DNA from: Capricornis sumatraensis
Taxonomy: Eukaryota; Chordata; Mammalia; Artiodactyla; Bovidae
Length of the DNA: 64,000 nt
Direction: 5' to 3'
NCBI RefSeq assembly: GCF_032405125.1
Contig: NC_091080.1
Span: forward strand, 17,923,501-17,987,500
A program made the position numbers and the translations under genes. Positions 11,489 to 23,520 of the stretch are shown one piece after another (positions within the stretch are counted from its first letter, which is position 1; each line of letters opens with the position of its first letter). The notes beneath the pieces were generated by a model. That model saw nothing but the letters and a program-made list of their open reading frames with translations. It was not told the origin of the DNA and ran no database searches.

Positions 11489-11581
11489 CGGAGAAGGCAA
11501 TGGCACCCCATTCCAGTACCCTTGCCTGGAAAATCCCATGGACGGAGGGGCCTGGTAGGCTGCAGTCCATGGGTCACGAAG
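11489..11581 (+). mobile_element. Bov-A SINE, short single unit
   Basis: A single Bov-A unit starting ggagaaggcaatggcacccc and ending near ggtcacgaag, without the usual gacacgactgagcgac end. An exact TSD aatgagaaata lies at 11478-11488 and 11582-11592. The element is therefore short at its 3' side but still has a clean TSD. Confidence 0.85.
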
Positions 11582-11592
11582 AATGAGAAATA

Positions 11593-12399
11593 ATTTATGA
11601 GCAAAGGGCTCCTGGTTCCTTGTTGTTAGAGAAGGAAGTTATAAATATATAATAGGGAAAGTCTAAAAGATATTGTGTACTTTTGGATTGAAAATGGAGG
11701 TATCATTAAGAATTGAGCCTGTGTGTATGTGTGAGGGAGAGAGAGAGAGGCCACACTGAAGTTTGTCTAGAAGTAGTGTCATGCGGGTAACAATGAGAGG
11801 ACCCGGGATTCATAATTCAGTTTCTAAGTAACATCCTCTATTGAAAGAATTAAAAGTCGTTGGAGGAAATACTGATTCCAGCGTTGAGTCAGAAAACATA
11901 GCAAATGAGCCTGAAAAACCATGCTATTCCAGAAAGCAAGACAGTTCTCGAATAATAATGTAACATGGCCATAAAACAGGAGCTAGTCTGCAGTGGTTCT
12001 AAGTTGCCATTTCTGGAAGAACTTGAACATTGAACATCAATAGTTATTTATTATCCCTGGATAAAGTAAGTACCCATGAGATTACTATATGCATGATTAA
12101 AGGAATAAATAAATGGGAGAAAGAATGTTCTTTCTTGTTGTACAATGGTAAATAATAAACATAGAAGCTAATTTTAAAGGAGTTATAAAAACATCAATAC
12201 ATGGTATAAAATTAAAATGAGAAAAAAGATGCTCAAAGTAACTTCCCCCAAAATATTTATTAATTAAATAGGGGTAAATGTAATAGTGCATTAGAAACTA
12301 GTAGGTACAAACTTTAAAACATATTGAAAAGTACCACTGAAATAAAATACTATTTAATGCATGTTGATATGAGATACTGAGAAAGACAATACTTTTATG
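11593..12399. other. Unassigned AT-rich DNA
   Basis: No gene or clear repeat. A small GT/GA-rich stretch lies at about 11718-11750. The short frames here have no recognisable features. Confidence 0.4.
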
Positions 12400-12935
12400 A
12401 AACTCCTAACAAATATACACGTTATTAAATCTAATCAAGATGAAACAAATTAAGAGGTAGTCTACAAAATAACTGGCCTATACTAAAAAAGTAAATAAAT
12501 ACAAGTTTAGGAAATTAAGCAGAACAGACACTTAAATAGAAAAAGTGATTCAGGATTCAATTTATAATTACAAGGAGAAAATTATCATAAAATACATTGT
12601 GGAGATGCTTGATTACATTTGGGTATAGGCTGAATTTAATTATAGTTTTGTTTCAATATTGTTTTCAGCTTTTGATAATTGCTCAGTAGATATTTAAGAG
12701 AATGCCCTTATTCTTAAGAAAGACACACAGAGTATATAGGATTAATGGCATACACAGTGTGTTTAACTTATCCTCAAATGGTTTATTTAGAATGATATGC
12801 ATGCATATGTAATCAAAAAGAAGAACACATAAGCAATATACAAAACTGGTTAAAGAATACATAAGAATTCCCTGTAACCCTTTGTGAAATTTTCTGTAAA
12901 TTTGAAATTAGATCAAATTGAAAATGTCAAAATGT
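12400..12935 (+). mobile_element. Ancient L1 (L1ME-type) 3' UTR
   Basis: Ordered weak matches to the L1ME-type 3' end: cataaaatacattgtgg, a tttgataattgctcagta block, aagagaatgcccttattctta, a tcctcaaatggttt block, and aatttgaaattagatcaaat before a decayed tail. It is a very old fixed relic. Confidence 0.6.
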
Positions 12936-14383
12936 AAGTAAGGAAAAGTTAGAGACAAAATTTATGAGAGAGACAAGATGATAACAGAAACATACAAGTA
13001 GTTTCAAGGTCATGGAATACCTAATTTTTAAATATGAGAGTTCACATGTGCTCATTTTACTATATTTCATAACTTTCATATGGATATTACATTTTTTAAT
13101 GTATCACACTACATATTGCACACTGAAAAAATAGTGAGAAAATAATCGAATGAAACATTCACTAGACCCAGAATTTGAAGCTTCTTTTTAATGAATTTTA
13201 TTTTATTGTTTACCACAGAAAAGAGCCACGGTACCATAGTTGTTTAAAATATACATAGAACAGAAATAATTTTGAATTACAGATTATGCAGGAGAGTCAC
13301 ATTTATGCCCAGATGTGTGATATTCTGATACATGAAAACATGACTTCTCAACACCACAGATATCAAGTTTATTTTATGGGATAGCCATGAGTTTTTCAAT
13401 GACATGGTTTTACATATCCAAAGATATAATATTTTTGTATTCCATTTTGTTTCTGGTTGCCACAGATTTGTTTTAATCAAGTACAAATCATTCGTATTTG
13501 TTTTGTTATTCATAGTTCATTACCGTTCAGGTTCACTGAGCAGCTTATAACAGCAGTGAAAGAAGCAAGGAGACTTTTACTCCATGATTCATCTTAATGA
13601 ATAATTTGATGTTATTGAAGATACCAGAGCACTCCCAAATTGTTTTGAACTGGAAGCAAATCTGGAATTAATCTACTGATATCAAAATATGAAACTGATT
13701 TTTTTTTTTTTTTAATTTTGTGAGGATCTATTTTCCACATCTGTTCTGCTGGGGAAAAGGTTTGAAGCTATCACTGCCTGACACAACTTCATGGGTGTAG
13801 GAGCCTACTTTTATTGAGGCTTATTAAGTGGTATTAATCTTCCAAAGTATTTTGTGATAGGATAAATAGTAAATTTCTATCAGAATCTTGACTTTGTTGA
13901 TTGATGCAATCTAAACAAAATAAGCAATTTTCCTTCTTTGCTGCTGAAGAGATCTTTAGAACACAAGAAATGCAATATATATGCTGATGGTTAGATATTT
14001 TGTAACAATTTTATTAAATTGTGGTGAATAATTGCCTTAAAACTAATTTAATTTTGGTAAAGAATAAAAATACATTTCCCTTAAGATGCTTAACTCTTTT
14101 GAAATAGAGAGTTTTTCTGAAGGGGGTGATAAAGAAGAAATCAGACCTTTCAAATTATGTTTATGAATAATGTGCATAAAGAGCTTAAGGCCACTATTTT
14201 ATTTTTTTTCCATTCTGTATCCTTTCACTATCAGATTATTGCACCTGAATTAACACACGTTATCACTCGGAGCCCCGTATAACTAAAAAGCAAATTGTAA
14301 ACTTACTGTTAGCAATCAGTGCCAATTTTCATAAAATCAATCCTAAGCAAAATAACATAACAATAAATGAAAGTAAAATGCAT
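12936..14383. other. Unassigned AT-rich DNA
   Basis: 1.4 kb with no gene I can recognise. It contains a T-run at about 13700-13713. It is likely old unique sequence with decayed repeats. Confidence 0.4.
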
Positions 14384-14582
14384 AAGTCGCTTCTGTTATG
14401 TCTGAACCTTTACAACCGTGTGAATCACAGCCTGCTAGGGTCCTTTGCCCATGGGATTCTCCTGGCAAAAATACTGGAGTGGGTTGCCACACCCTCCTCC
14501 AGGGTAATCTTCCCCACACAGGGATAGAACTTGTGGTTCTTATGTCTCCTGCATTGGCAGGCAAACTCTTTACCACTAGCTC
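14384..14582 (-). mobile_element. Bov-tA SINE, left arm of a head-to-head pair
   Basis: An antisense Bov-tA: Bov-A body on the left (gggattctcctggcaaaaat), tRNA head on the right (gcattggcaggcaaactctttaccactagc). The outermost bases of the head are missing where it meets the next SINE. Confidence 0.88.
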
Positions 14583-14878
14583 CATAGCTCATTTGGTAAA
14601 GAATCCACCTGCAATGCAGGGGACCCCAGTTCCATTCCTGGGTTGGGAAGATCCACTGGAGAAGGGATAGGGTACCCACTCCAGTACTCGGCCTTCCCTT
14701 GTGGCTCTGCTGCTAAAGAATCCACCAGCAAGTGCAGGAGACCTGGGTTGGAAAGATTCCCTGGAGAAGGGAAAGGCTACCCACTCCAGTATTCCGGCCT
14801 AGTGAAACCCATGGACTATATAGCCTACAGGGTCGCAAAGAGTTGGACACGACTGAGCGAGTTTCACATCACTTCACT
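14583..14878 (+). mobile_element. Bov-tA SINE with two tRNA-derived units, right arm of the pair
   Basis: The first head (agctcatttggtaaagaatc) is followed by a partial body ending ccactccagtactcgg. A second head (ccttcccttgtggctctgct) and a full body follow, ending cacgactgagcgagtttcac. This is the dimer-like Bov-tA form. It starts directly at the head of the antisense copy. Confidence 0.88.
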
Positions 14879-15968
14879 TCCACTTGAAAAGCCCATGAAA
14901 GTGAAATATATGGTATCAGAAATTTGCTTCAAATGTTCCATAAAACATTACATTGCTAAAATGTAAGCAGTTATTTTAAATAATATCTACAGATAATCCT
15001 TTCAAATCACCTTGCACTTTCTTATAAAGTTGTAACTTTATACAAAATAATACATTTAATTTAAATTATCAAGGCAAGATTTTTCATTATTTCAACTTTT
15101 CTCCTATGGGCTCTTTGCTTTTTTTATCCATTATCACAAAGTATGAACCATGGTAAGACACAATAGAGAAACACTAGAACACTTCTTACTTTCCATTTAA
15201 GAAAAATTCACAATTTAATTTTTATTTTAAAATGTTTTATTTTTAGCATTAAAAGTAGTATCAATAGTCTTAATAATATCTTTTCTTCATAATCATTTCA
15301 ATAATGACTGAAAAATTGTGTCCTATTTAAAAATCACCATTTCTTTTTTTATGTCATTATAAGTAAGAATCATATTGTTCTCTAAGAACATGCATCTCAA
15401 CTGACAGTTAATATAGTGAAATGTAATCAGATCTTTGGTCCTACTCAAAGAACCTATATTTGTTCTGAGACTGCAATTAGAGTCCAACAGTTACATGTTG
15501 TTTGTTAGTTATTCATCATCAGAATTCTCCCTTCTTTCCTCCTGCCCCCATTCTCCCTCCCTTTCTTTCTCCCATATGTCCCTTCTTTCCTTCCTTCCTT
15601 CTTTCTTTTTCCCTTTCGTATGCATGTGATGCCCAATATATATGTAGAATTTGCTATAAGTGCTGTTCAAACTGATCTTAATCATATAAATGAGTAATTA
15701 AAATATTCAATTAAGTATAATGCCAAGATTAGGGAAAAAATTGGTCAGAACTTTATTTTCAACTGACCGTGGAATTATTTTTAGGAATTATTCTTAGAAT
15801 AAAATCTTTATTCTTCACAAAATTTTATCTTATAGAAAGGCATGATATCATTGTATTAACATTAAAGAATGAGAAAAAGATGAATAAGAAACACTAGGTT
15901 TTGGCTAAATACATTATGATACATTTACCTGTATATGTTACTAAAATAAAGAATAATATATGGTTATG
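14879..15968. other. Unassigned AT-rich DNA
   Basis: No recognisable gene. It contains the pyrimidine tract listed separately. Confidence 0.4.
15525..15617. repeat. Polypyrimidine (CT-rich) tract
   Basis: Almost uninterrupted C/T for about 90 bases, including TTCC and CTTT repeats near 15583-15612. The mirror-like stretches could favour triplex formation, but this is inference. Confidence 0.75.
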
Positions 15969-16242
15969 AAGAAGGCAATGGCACCCCACTCCAGTACTCT
16001 TGCCTGGAAAATCCCATGGATGGAGGAGCCTGGTAGGCTGCAGTCCATGGGGTCGCTAAGAGTTGGACACGACTGGGCGACTTCACTTTCACTTTTCACT
16101 TTCATGCATTGGAAAAGGAAATGACAACCCATTCCAGTGTTCTTGCCTGGAGAATCCCAGGGACAAGGGAGCCTGGTGGGCTGCCGTCGCTGGGGCCACA
16201 CAGAGTTGGACATGACTGAAGTGACTTAGCAGCAGCAGCAGC
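15969..16242 (+). mobile_element. Bov-A2 SINE (two Bov-A units)
   Basis: First unit gaaggcaatggcaccccact to cgacttcactttcac, linker cactttcatgcattgg, second unit to gacttagc, then an AGC repeat tail. The flanks tatgaagaa and atggaagaa may be an imperfect TSD. Confidence 0.93.
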
Positions 16243-16407
16243 ATGGAAGAAATGCTTACATTTATTGGTAAGTGTAAATTAAAAATAAAGAAAAAATAAG
16301 TCCAGATGTGTGTTGTGATTGCATGTGTGTACACGTGTGTGTATTCAACTGAATTTCTTCACTGATATGTTAAACATATTTCATTTGAATGTATTATAGT
16401 ATATCAC

Positions 16408-16816
16408 GATGTGAGAGTTGAACTATAATGAAGGCTGAGCACTGAAGCATTGATGCTTTTGAACTGTGGTATTAGAGAAGACTCTTGAGAGTTCTTTGGA
16501 CTGCAAGGAGATCCAACCCGTCATTTCTAAAGGAAAACAACCCTGAATATTCATTGGAAGGACTGATGCTGTAGCTTAAATTTCAATACTTCAGCCACCT
16601 GATGTGAAGATTTGACTCATTGTAAAGGCCCTGATGCTGGGAAAGACTGAGGGCAAGAGGAGAAGGGACCACAGAGAATGAGATGATTGGATGGTATCAC
16701 TAACTCAATGGACATTGGTTTGAGCAAGCTTTGGGAGATGGTGAAGGACAGGGAATCCTGGAGGGCTATAGCCCGTGGGGTCCAAACAGTCAGACTGAGT
16801 GATCAAACAGCAACAA
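16408..16816 (+). mobile_element. BovB 3' end, old type
   Basis: Starts in the segment gatgtgagagttg and ends caaacagcaacaatag. It has the old-type signatures tgaatattcattggaagg and gggaaagact. It is more diverged than the young-type copies. Confidence 0.9.
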
Positions 16817-17555
16817 TAGTGTACTGTATAAAAGTTAGCTTTAAAGGTTAAATTCCAATTGCGTAAGCTTCCATCAATGTGAGTAACAAAAGTCTAGAAT
16901 TTTCCCAGTAGCCTTTTCTCTCACTAAACTTTGTAAGTGGACCTGAAAAGCCAGGGAAGTTTTCTCTGTTACCACAGATACTTTTATAGTAGTGCCTACT
17001 CCATGTTCACTGTTCTCACTGTCTTTGTTAATGCTTGTTCTGACAACAAGTTGCCATCTTTAGATAAATCAATCACTTTTTTTTATCACCACACTCTTTA
17101 CTAACTGTGTTACAATTTATTTGTAAATACTTGATAGTAACTACTCTTATCTTTCTTTATATGTTATTTCCAACACATGTTCTCATATTTTGGCTCCTAG
17201 TATAAAATACAGTTTATTCTAGAATATAGCTTTACATATCTTGGGATATGAGACATTAATACATGTATAATAAACATTGTAAATAAAACATCACTAGAAA
17301 ATTTTAGTTGAAATAAAAAATATTAAATAGAAAATAATATAGTACATCAAAGTAAACAAGAATCGGATAATTTTGTGCAGGTTTTGTATGTTAAACTGGA
17401 TTTGTTCTTTCTCCAAAGTGGTTCTATGTCTTATGTAAATCATGAAGCAATATTACTACTAATAACAGTAGTAGTAATTTATAGTTAAAGACCATATATT
17501 AATGTTTATTGTAATCATGACAAATCTATGATTACACAGATCTTAAGTCTTTATT
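16817..17555. other. Unassigned AT-rich DNA
   Basis: No gene or repeat recognised. There is a short (TAG/TAA)-like stretch near 17455-17485. Confidence 0.35.
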
Positions 17556-17660
17556 AAGCCAATATGCCCTCTGAGAAAATAAACTAAGATATTTAAGTAA
17601 CTTGTCCCAGGTCACAGTTGTAGTTAGTGACAGATCAGGGACTCAAATCTATCCCAAACA
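17556..17660 (-). mobile_element. MIR SINE relic
   Basis: The phrase taagtaacttgtcccaggtc, then cacagttgtagttagtgaca and gggactcaaatct, follows the antisense MIR core and tRNA-proximal region in order. It is diverged, as expected for MIR. Confidence 0.6.
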
Positions 17661-20040
17661 CAACAGTGCTCCTAGGTGCTACCAGCAGCCTCATTACCCA
17701 GAACTCCACATGACAGCAGAGGATTCTGACAAGTGTCAGCAACAGAAAACTACTGTGCCCTGAGTACCTGGAAGGCTGTGGCCTCTGCCGTAAGTCAGCC
17801 TCACTTAGTCTCATTTCTGATCTATACAAGTTAATTCCACAAATACACATGGATAAGGAGTTGATTGCATACTAAAATCTGTGACTTATCAACAGTGTCT
17901 CTAAGTTATGGAATTTCCTTTCTTATTTCTAAGTTTTCCTAAGTTTTAACTTTCCTAAAATAATATATGCAAATAAATACAAGATAAATGAAGAAATAAT
18001 AGTATTTATAGATTTGGTGGGTTTTGTTTTTCCTAGTCAGAATGTGACAGTAACATTTTGAAAAATGGAATTGTTATTTATGTAATGGTAGCAAGAGGCT
18101 GAGACCTGCAAACATAGTAGTAATCATTTTGTTAGGTAGAGATCCCTTCCAGCCATACTAGATCAGTTTCCATTGGGTTATAAAAAAGTCCTTACTTGAA
18201 GTGTTGCCATGTAACTTTCAGATGTAGACAGATTCCACAATGATGCTGATTGAAATCAGAAGATCAGACTGCTTTGTCTGTTCGAGTCATTTTCATGTCA
18301 GAAACAGTATATCAATGCAGTGACTTCAATAATAATGAATGACAAAACCTCCTACTTAGATTGTGACATGGAAAATATATATTGAGTAGTTAGTAACTTG
18401 AGATGCCTTTATTAGGACCTCCCTTGTGTCAGGTACTATTTTAAGTGCATAAAAGTTTTGCTTAGTTGTCTAGTTTAAATGATCTGTAGGCAAGTTTATT
18501 GTTGCTTAGTATTAAAACGTAATTTAAAAATGACCCAGGTCATTGCTTAGCTGTTTCCTTTGGCCTGAGAAAAAAGTGCTTTAAATAAATTGTGGTCATA
18601 TCATTGTCCATTAGTGGCTGAAGTTTAAGTATTTGAGGAAGGGTGTTTCTTTTTCACTGCCCCCCACCAAAAAAAAAAAAAAAATCCTCAGAAGGAAAAT
18701 CTGATCTGGAAGGATTTTCACTTTCACTCTGATTTTCTTTGGAAATAACTGGTTCCTTAATGACTCTGTTCTACTGTAAAAGCAACTTCATATTGAAGTA
18801 CAATTGTGACTGTTAGAATAAATGAAAGCTGAAGAAATATTCTTTCTCCTTTCCTACCCCCATGTCCAGTTTTAAATGTATTAAACTTTCCACAGTTCTG
18901 TTGGCTTTTTTTTTTTTTTTAACTAGTATTAGTTTAGTTTCAGGTGTTCACTTTCTATAATATGAGCTCTTTCAACATGTTAATTCAATTATTTAGTTTT
19001 TTGTTCTCTGAAAATAATTTTCAATCAAGAATTTCAAATAAAAATGAAATATCTGCATAAGATGACTAAGGTTTTGCAAATAAATTTAATACTAAAATAT
19101 TTAAATTACTTTATAAATAACAAGATAAAAGAAAGAAAATAGATACACAAACAATGTAGGAATAACTAATAAAATTGGGTAAATATCAAAGGCATCAGTG
19201 ACTGTAAAATGAAAAAAAATGAATAAAGTACTGAAAGTAGGGACAGTAGAAAAGCATATAATTTGCATCCTATTCCTGCCTACTCATTCACTATTCCTCA
19301 GTCAACACAAATGAGTGATAATTACTAATACTTCTTTGGGGCATATGCCATTAATTCACAATCATATTTTTAAATATATGTGCATAAACACTTCTGCTAT
19401 TAATAAAAATAGCATGCATTTACCTCATGCTTATTAGTCCTTTTTATAGCGTCTTCACAAGCATTAGTATTTTTCTACTTAATAATAGTCCTGAAATTAT
19501 TCTTTTGTTTAGCATAAATGTGAGTATGTATGTGTATGTGTTACAAATAGCTTTATATTCAAAGCTAAAAATATTTTCATATATATTCAATAAATTATAT
19601 AACATGTAGAATTTGTTATGTATATCTCCTATGTGAAATATATATTAAATATGTTAAAATTTAAAATATATTAAAATTGTTTTTAAATATAAAAACAATT
19701 TTGTAAAATAGAGGCAGCATCAGAAAGGTTTGTTTGGAACTTACAAATTTTGAAACATTAGATAATTAGCAAAGATGTTAAACTTTGATTTAAATTATGC
19801 TTTTATTTAAAATACAATTTAAAAACATTACTAGACAAGCTATGGTTACAAATAATTGTTTTAAGTAAGATATACAGTTGTGTAATCTTATAATCTTTAT
19901 ATAATGTTAATTATCAGTGGTGAAATAGCTTAAATTAAATCAAATATCAGATAAGCAAATCTTAAAGGATGTTTTTGTAAACATATAAGACTTTATCATG
20001 CTGGTGAAATAAAGAGTTTTCTACCATTTTCCCACCAAAG
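17661..20040. other. Unassigned AT-rich DNA
   Basis: 2.4 kb without a recognisable gene. It contains A-runs at about 18668-18685 and a T-run at 18908-18920. The latter is followed by tagtttcaggtgttcac, which may be a minus-strand L1 3' UTR scrap. 19500-20000 is almost pure AT-rich sequence. Confidence 0.35.
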
Positions 20041-20760
20041 AACACCAATCTTGACAATCACCATGGATGGAAGAAGACTTTGCAGAATTCAGGAAGCCAG
20101 TGGAGAAATTGCAGTGGAATTCCAGGAGGCCAGTAGAGCAAGAAGTCTGAGATTGGGTACATTTGAGAGGGTAAGAGAAACAGTTAACTTTAACCAAGTC
20201 TCCCCTACCCTAAGGCAGCACAGCTTAGTACTAAGCAAGACCTTCTTGGCTGTGATTTCTTCAGTAGGTGAGAGTGAACCCAGCCTCCCCAGTTGCACAG
20301 GATGCTGTCAAAGAGATCCATTACTTTCTCATCCCATTAAAAATATGAAGTGTGTAGCACAGCTAGGATTGGAAAATCTGGGAGAAACACAGATACTGGA
20401 GATCCCACAGATCATGCTAAACATTTTGCAGACTCCATCAGCAAGTATGCTCAAGAACTGATCGGAAGGCCTCACCATGAATCCCACCAACAGGCCTACA
20501 GGTAACCCCAATGCTCCTTTCAACTCACACTCCTTCCCCCTCAACTCCATGGCTGTCTTCTTGTGTACACTCTCCAGTGGCAGCAAGAACCAGCCTTTGC
20601 AGACAGCTACTGAGCACATACAGAAAGCAGCCCCAACTCTGTGAAACAGGGTGAAACCACATACACTTGAGTATTGCTCACCTCCTGAGGGAAAGCAAGA
20701 GAAAGCTGTCAGCATTCCGTCTCCTTTTGCAGGAAGATGAAGGCATAAAGTCTAAAGAAC
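20041..20760. other. Unassigned block, GC-richer than its surroundings
   Basis: About 700 bases with clearly more G and C than the flanks. A plus-strand frame of 136 codons runs 20051-20461, with no domain, signal or membrane segment that I recognise. It lies just upstream of old L1 pieces. It could be a decayed L1 5' UTR, another repeat, or unique sequence. I do not call it a gene. Confidence 0.3.
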
Positions 20761-21438
20761 ATCGTCATAAGCAGGAACAAGAAGTGCAGAGAATTGTATC
20801 TTAGAGAAGATCTGAGAAAGCATGAGAATCTCTAACAGGACTGACAAAAAGATTTTCCTCCCTGTGTCTAGTCAGTAAAGACTGGAAGAGTAACTGCTTC
20901 TTCAAATATGATGTGGCTATAACAACAAAAACACCAACAACAAAATGGAAAATAAATAAGTGGGTCAATATCAAACTAAAAACTTCAGTAAAATAAACAA
21001 AAGAAAAAGTCAACAGAGTGAAAAAGCAACCTAAAAAACACTAGAAAATATTTTCAAACTATAAATAAGAGTTAGTATACATAATATATAAGAAATGAAT
21101 GCAACTAAATAGTTTTAAAAAATGCACAAATACTACAACTGTACCTTGGGCAGAGAACTTGAACGAAAAAGATATACAAATGGCCAACAGGTGTATGAAA
21201 AGATGTTTGACATCATTCAACATCAGGGAAATGAAAAAAAAAAAAAAAGTGCAATGAAATATCATCTTACACATGTCAGAATGGTTATCATCAAAAAAGC
21301 AAGAGATAATAAGTTCTGGCAAGGATGTGGAGAAAAGGGCATCCTTATATACTGTTGGTGGGGATGTACATTAGGACAGCCACTGAAGAAAATAACATGG
21401 AGTTTCCTCAAATAATTAAAGACAGAACTACCATATGA

Positions 21439-23034
21439 ATACAAGATTACACAGCAGAACTGTACAAAAAAATTGTCATGACCCAGATACCTATGATAGT
21501 GTGATCACTCATCTAGAGCCAGATATCCTGGAATACAAAGTCAAGTGGGCCTTGGGAAGCATCATTGAGAACAATGCTAGTGGAGGTGATGGAATTCTAG
21601 TTAAGCTATTTAAAATCCTAAAAGATGATGCTGTGAAAGTGCTGTACTCAATATGCCAGGAAATTTGGAAAACTCAACAGTGGCCACAGGACTGGAAAAG
21701 ATCAGTTTTCATTCAATCCCAAAGAAGGGCAATGCCAAAGAATGTTCAAACTACTGCACAATTCCATTCATCATCTAACACACTAGCAAAGTAATGCTCA
21801 AAATTCTCCAAGACAGGCTTCAATGGTACATGAACCAAGAACTTCCAGATGTTCAAGCTGGATTTAGAAAAGGCAGAGGAACCAGAGATCAAATTGTGAA
21901 CATCTGCTCAATCATAGAAAAGCAAGAGAATTCCTGGAAAACAAATACTTTTTCTTTATTGATTACACCAAAGCCTTTGACTGTGTAGATCTGAAAAAAC
22001 TGTGGAAAATTCTTCAAGATATGGGAATACCAGACCACTTTACTTGCCTCATGATAAACCTGTATGAAGGTCAAGAAGAAACAGTCAGAACCAGACTTGG
22101 AACAGACTGGTTCCAGTTTGTGAAAGGAGTACATCAAGGATGTATATTGTCACCCTGCTTATTTAACCTATATGCAGAGTATATCATGAGAAATGCTGGG
22201 TTGGATGAAGCACAGCTGGAGTCAACATTGCTGGGAGAAGTATCAATAACCTCAGACATGCAGATGACACCACCCTTATGGCAGAAACTGAAGAGGAACT
22301 GAAGAGATTCTTGATGAGAGTGAAAGAGCTGGCTTACAACTCAGCATTCAAAACATAGGATCATGGCATCCAGTCCCATCACTTCCTGGCAAATAGATGG
22401 GGAAACAATGGAAACAATGACAGACTTTATTTTCTGGGTCTCCAAAATCACTGCAGATGGTGAAATCTGCAGCCATGAAATCAAAAGACACTTGCTCTTT
22501 GGAAGAAAATCTCTGGCCAACCTCAACAGCATATTAAGAAGCAGAGATATTGCTTTGCCAGCAAAGATCCTTCTTGTCAAAGGTATTTTTTTTTTTTTCA
22601 GTAGTCATGTATGGATATGAGAGTTGGATTACACAGAAAGCTGAGCAAGAAAGAATTGATGCTTTTGAGCTGTGGTGTTGGAGAAAACTCTTGAGAGTCC
22701 CTTGGATTGCAAGGATATCCAACCAGTCCATCCTAAAGGAAATCAGTCCTGAATATTTATTGGAAAGACTCATACTGAAGATTAAACTCCAATACTTTGG
22801 CCTCCTGATCTGAAGAACTGACTTATTAGCAAAGACCCTGATGCTGGGAAAGATTGAAGGCAGGAGGAGAAGGGGACAGCAGAGGATAAGATGGTTGTAT
22901 AACATCGCCAACTTGATGGACATGAATTTGAGCGAGCTTCGGGAGTTGGTGATGGACTGGGAATCTGGCATATTGCAGTCCATGGGGTCACAAAGAGTCA
23001 GACACGACTAAGTGGCTGAACTGAACTGAGCTGA
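21439..23034 (+). mobile_element. BovB, 1.6 kb, old type
   Basis: 5'-truncated BovB from near the start of the RT region to the ctgaactgag tail. The TSD accatatga (21430-21438) and accgtatga (23035-23043) lies in L1 sequence. It has the old-type signatures tgaatatttattggaa and gggaaagattgaaggcagg. Confidence 0.94.
21530..22960 (+). pseudogene. BovB reverse transcriptase pseudogene
   Basis: An RTE-type reverse transcriptase spread over three frames. Visible pieces are ASGGDGILVKLFKILKDDAV (from about 21570), LPDVQAGFRKGRGTRDQIVN (about 21840-21900) and GVHQGCILSPCLFNLYAEYI (about 22127-22187). The active site YADD reads HADD near 22256-22267. Downstream are the KIKLQYFGLLI segment and the C-terminal region. 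Stops and frameshifts are frequent, so it is not functional. Confidence 0.85.
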
Positions 23035-23310
23035 ACCGTATGACCCAGTCATTCCCCTCCTGGGCATATATCAAGTGAAACAAAGTGATTATCTTGAAGT
23101 GATAGCCATACTCCCAACTCCTATAAAAATACTGAAACAGAGTCAGCAAGGAATAGAAAATCTGAATGGAACTCTAATGAGCAAAGAGATTGAATTTGCA
23201 ATTTTTAAAGTTTCTGCAAAAAAAAAAAAAGAAAAAAAAAAAAAAAACACCTAAGACCTGATAGTGATGATGGCTTCAACTGTTAAGTCTACCAGGGAGA
23301 ATTAAGATCA

Positions 23311-23416
23311 TGCTGTCTTTGGCAGCACATATACTAAAACTGGAATAATACAAAGAAGATTATCATGATCCCTGCAATAGGATGGCATGCCTATTTGTTA
23401 AGTGTTCTATATTTTT
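23311..23416 (+). pseudogene. U6 snRNA pseudogene
   Basis: It follows U6 over its whole length: tgctgtctttggcagcacat, atactaaaactggaa, acaaagaagattatcatgat, cccctgc-like region, a ggatggcatgc segment, and a terminal atattttt T-run at 23411-23416. There are roughly 20 differences, including the 5' stem. No U6 promoter elements (PSE or TATA at the expected distance) are evident upstream, since the left flank is L1 coding sequence. It is a dead retrocopy. Confidence 0.92.
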
Positions 23417-23520
23417 CAAGAGGGAGAGGACATGTGTACTTATAGTTGATTCATTTTGATGCACGGAAGAAAGTAACAAAATATTTTAAAGCAATTATGC
23501 TCCAATTAAAAATTTTAAAA
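23311..23520 (+). mobile_element. U6 snRNA/L1 chimeric retrocopy
   Basis: A U6 snRNA copy (23311-23416) is joined without a gap to about 100 bases of an L1 3' end (agagggagaggacatgtgta, then gttgattcattttgatg, agcaattatgctccaattaa and an A-rich tail). A TSD brackets the pair: agaattaagatca (23298-23310) and agaattaaggcca (23521-23533), 11 of 13 identical. The surrounding L1 ORF2 reads straight through if the insert is removed. A single retrotransposition of a fused template is the simplest reading. This is the known product of L1 template switching or of U6-L1 RNA joining. Confidence 0.85.

Larger units (their letters stand above)
20930..23110 (+). mobile_element. Old L1, 3' part of ORF2 (split by BovB)
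   Basis: L1 ORF2 C-terminal coding sequence in order: aatatcaaactaaaa, acaaatggccaacaggt, catcagggaaatg, agaatggttatcatcaaaaa, then ggatgtggagaaaaggg and atactgttggtggg (WRGCGEKG.LIYCWWGC in translation, near 21315-21370). It breaks at 21438 and resumes at 23035 with tatgacccagtcattccc. BovB occupies the gap. Confidence 0.85.

Noticed and set aside
15525..15617. Polypyrimidine tract as a splice-related signal
   Set aside because: It is far too long and has no acceptor or exon after it. It is a simple low-complexity tract.
20051..20461. Plus-strand frame of 136 codons as a host gene
   Set aside because: There are no recognisable domain, no splice or promoter context and a mostly overlapping opposite-strand frame. 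One frame of this length is not remarkable in a GC-richer block.
23311..23416. Functional U6 snRNA gene
   Set aside because: It has many substitutions, L1 coding sequence directly upstream instead of a U6 promoter, and a TSD around it. It is a retrocopy.
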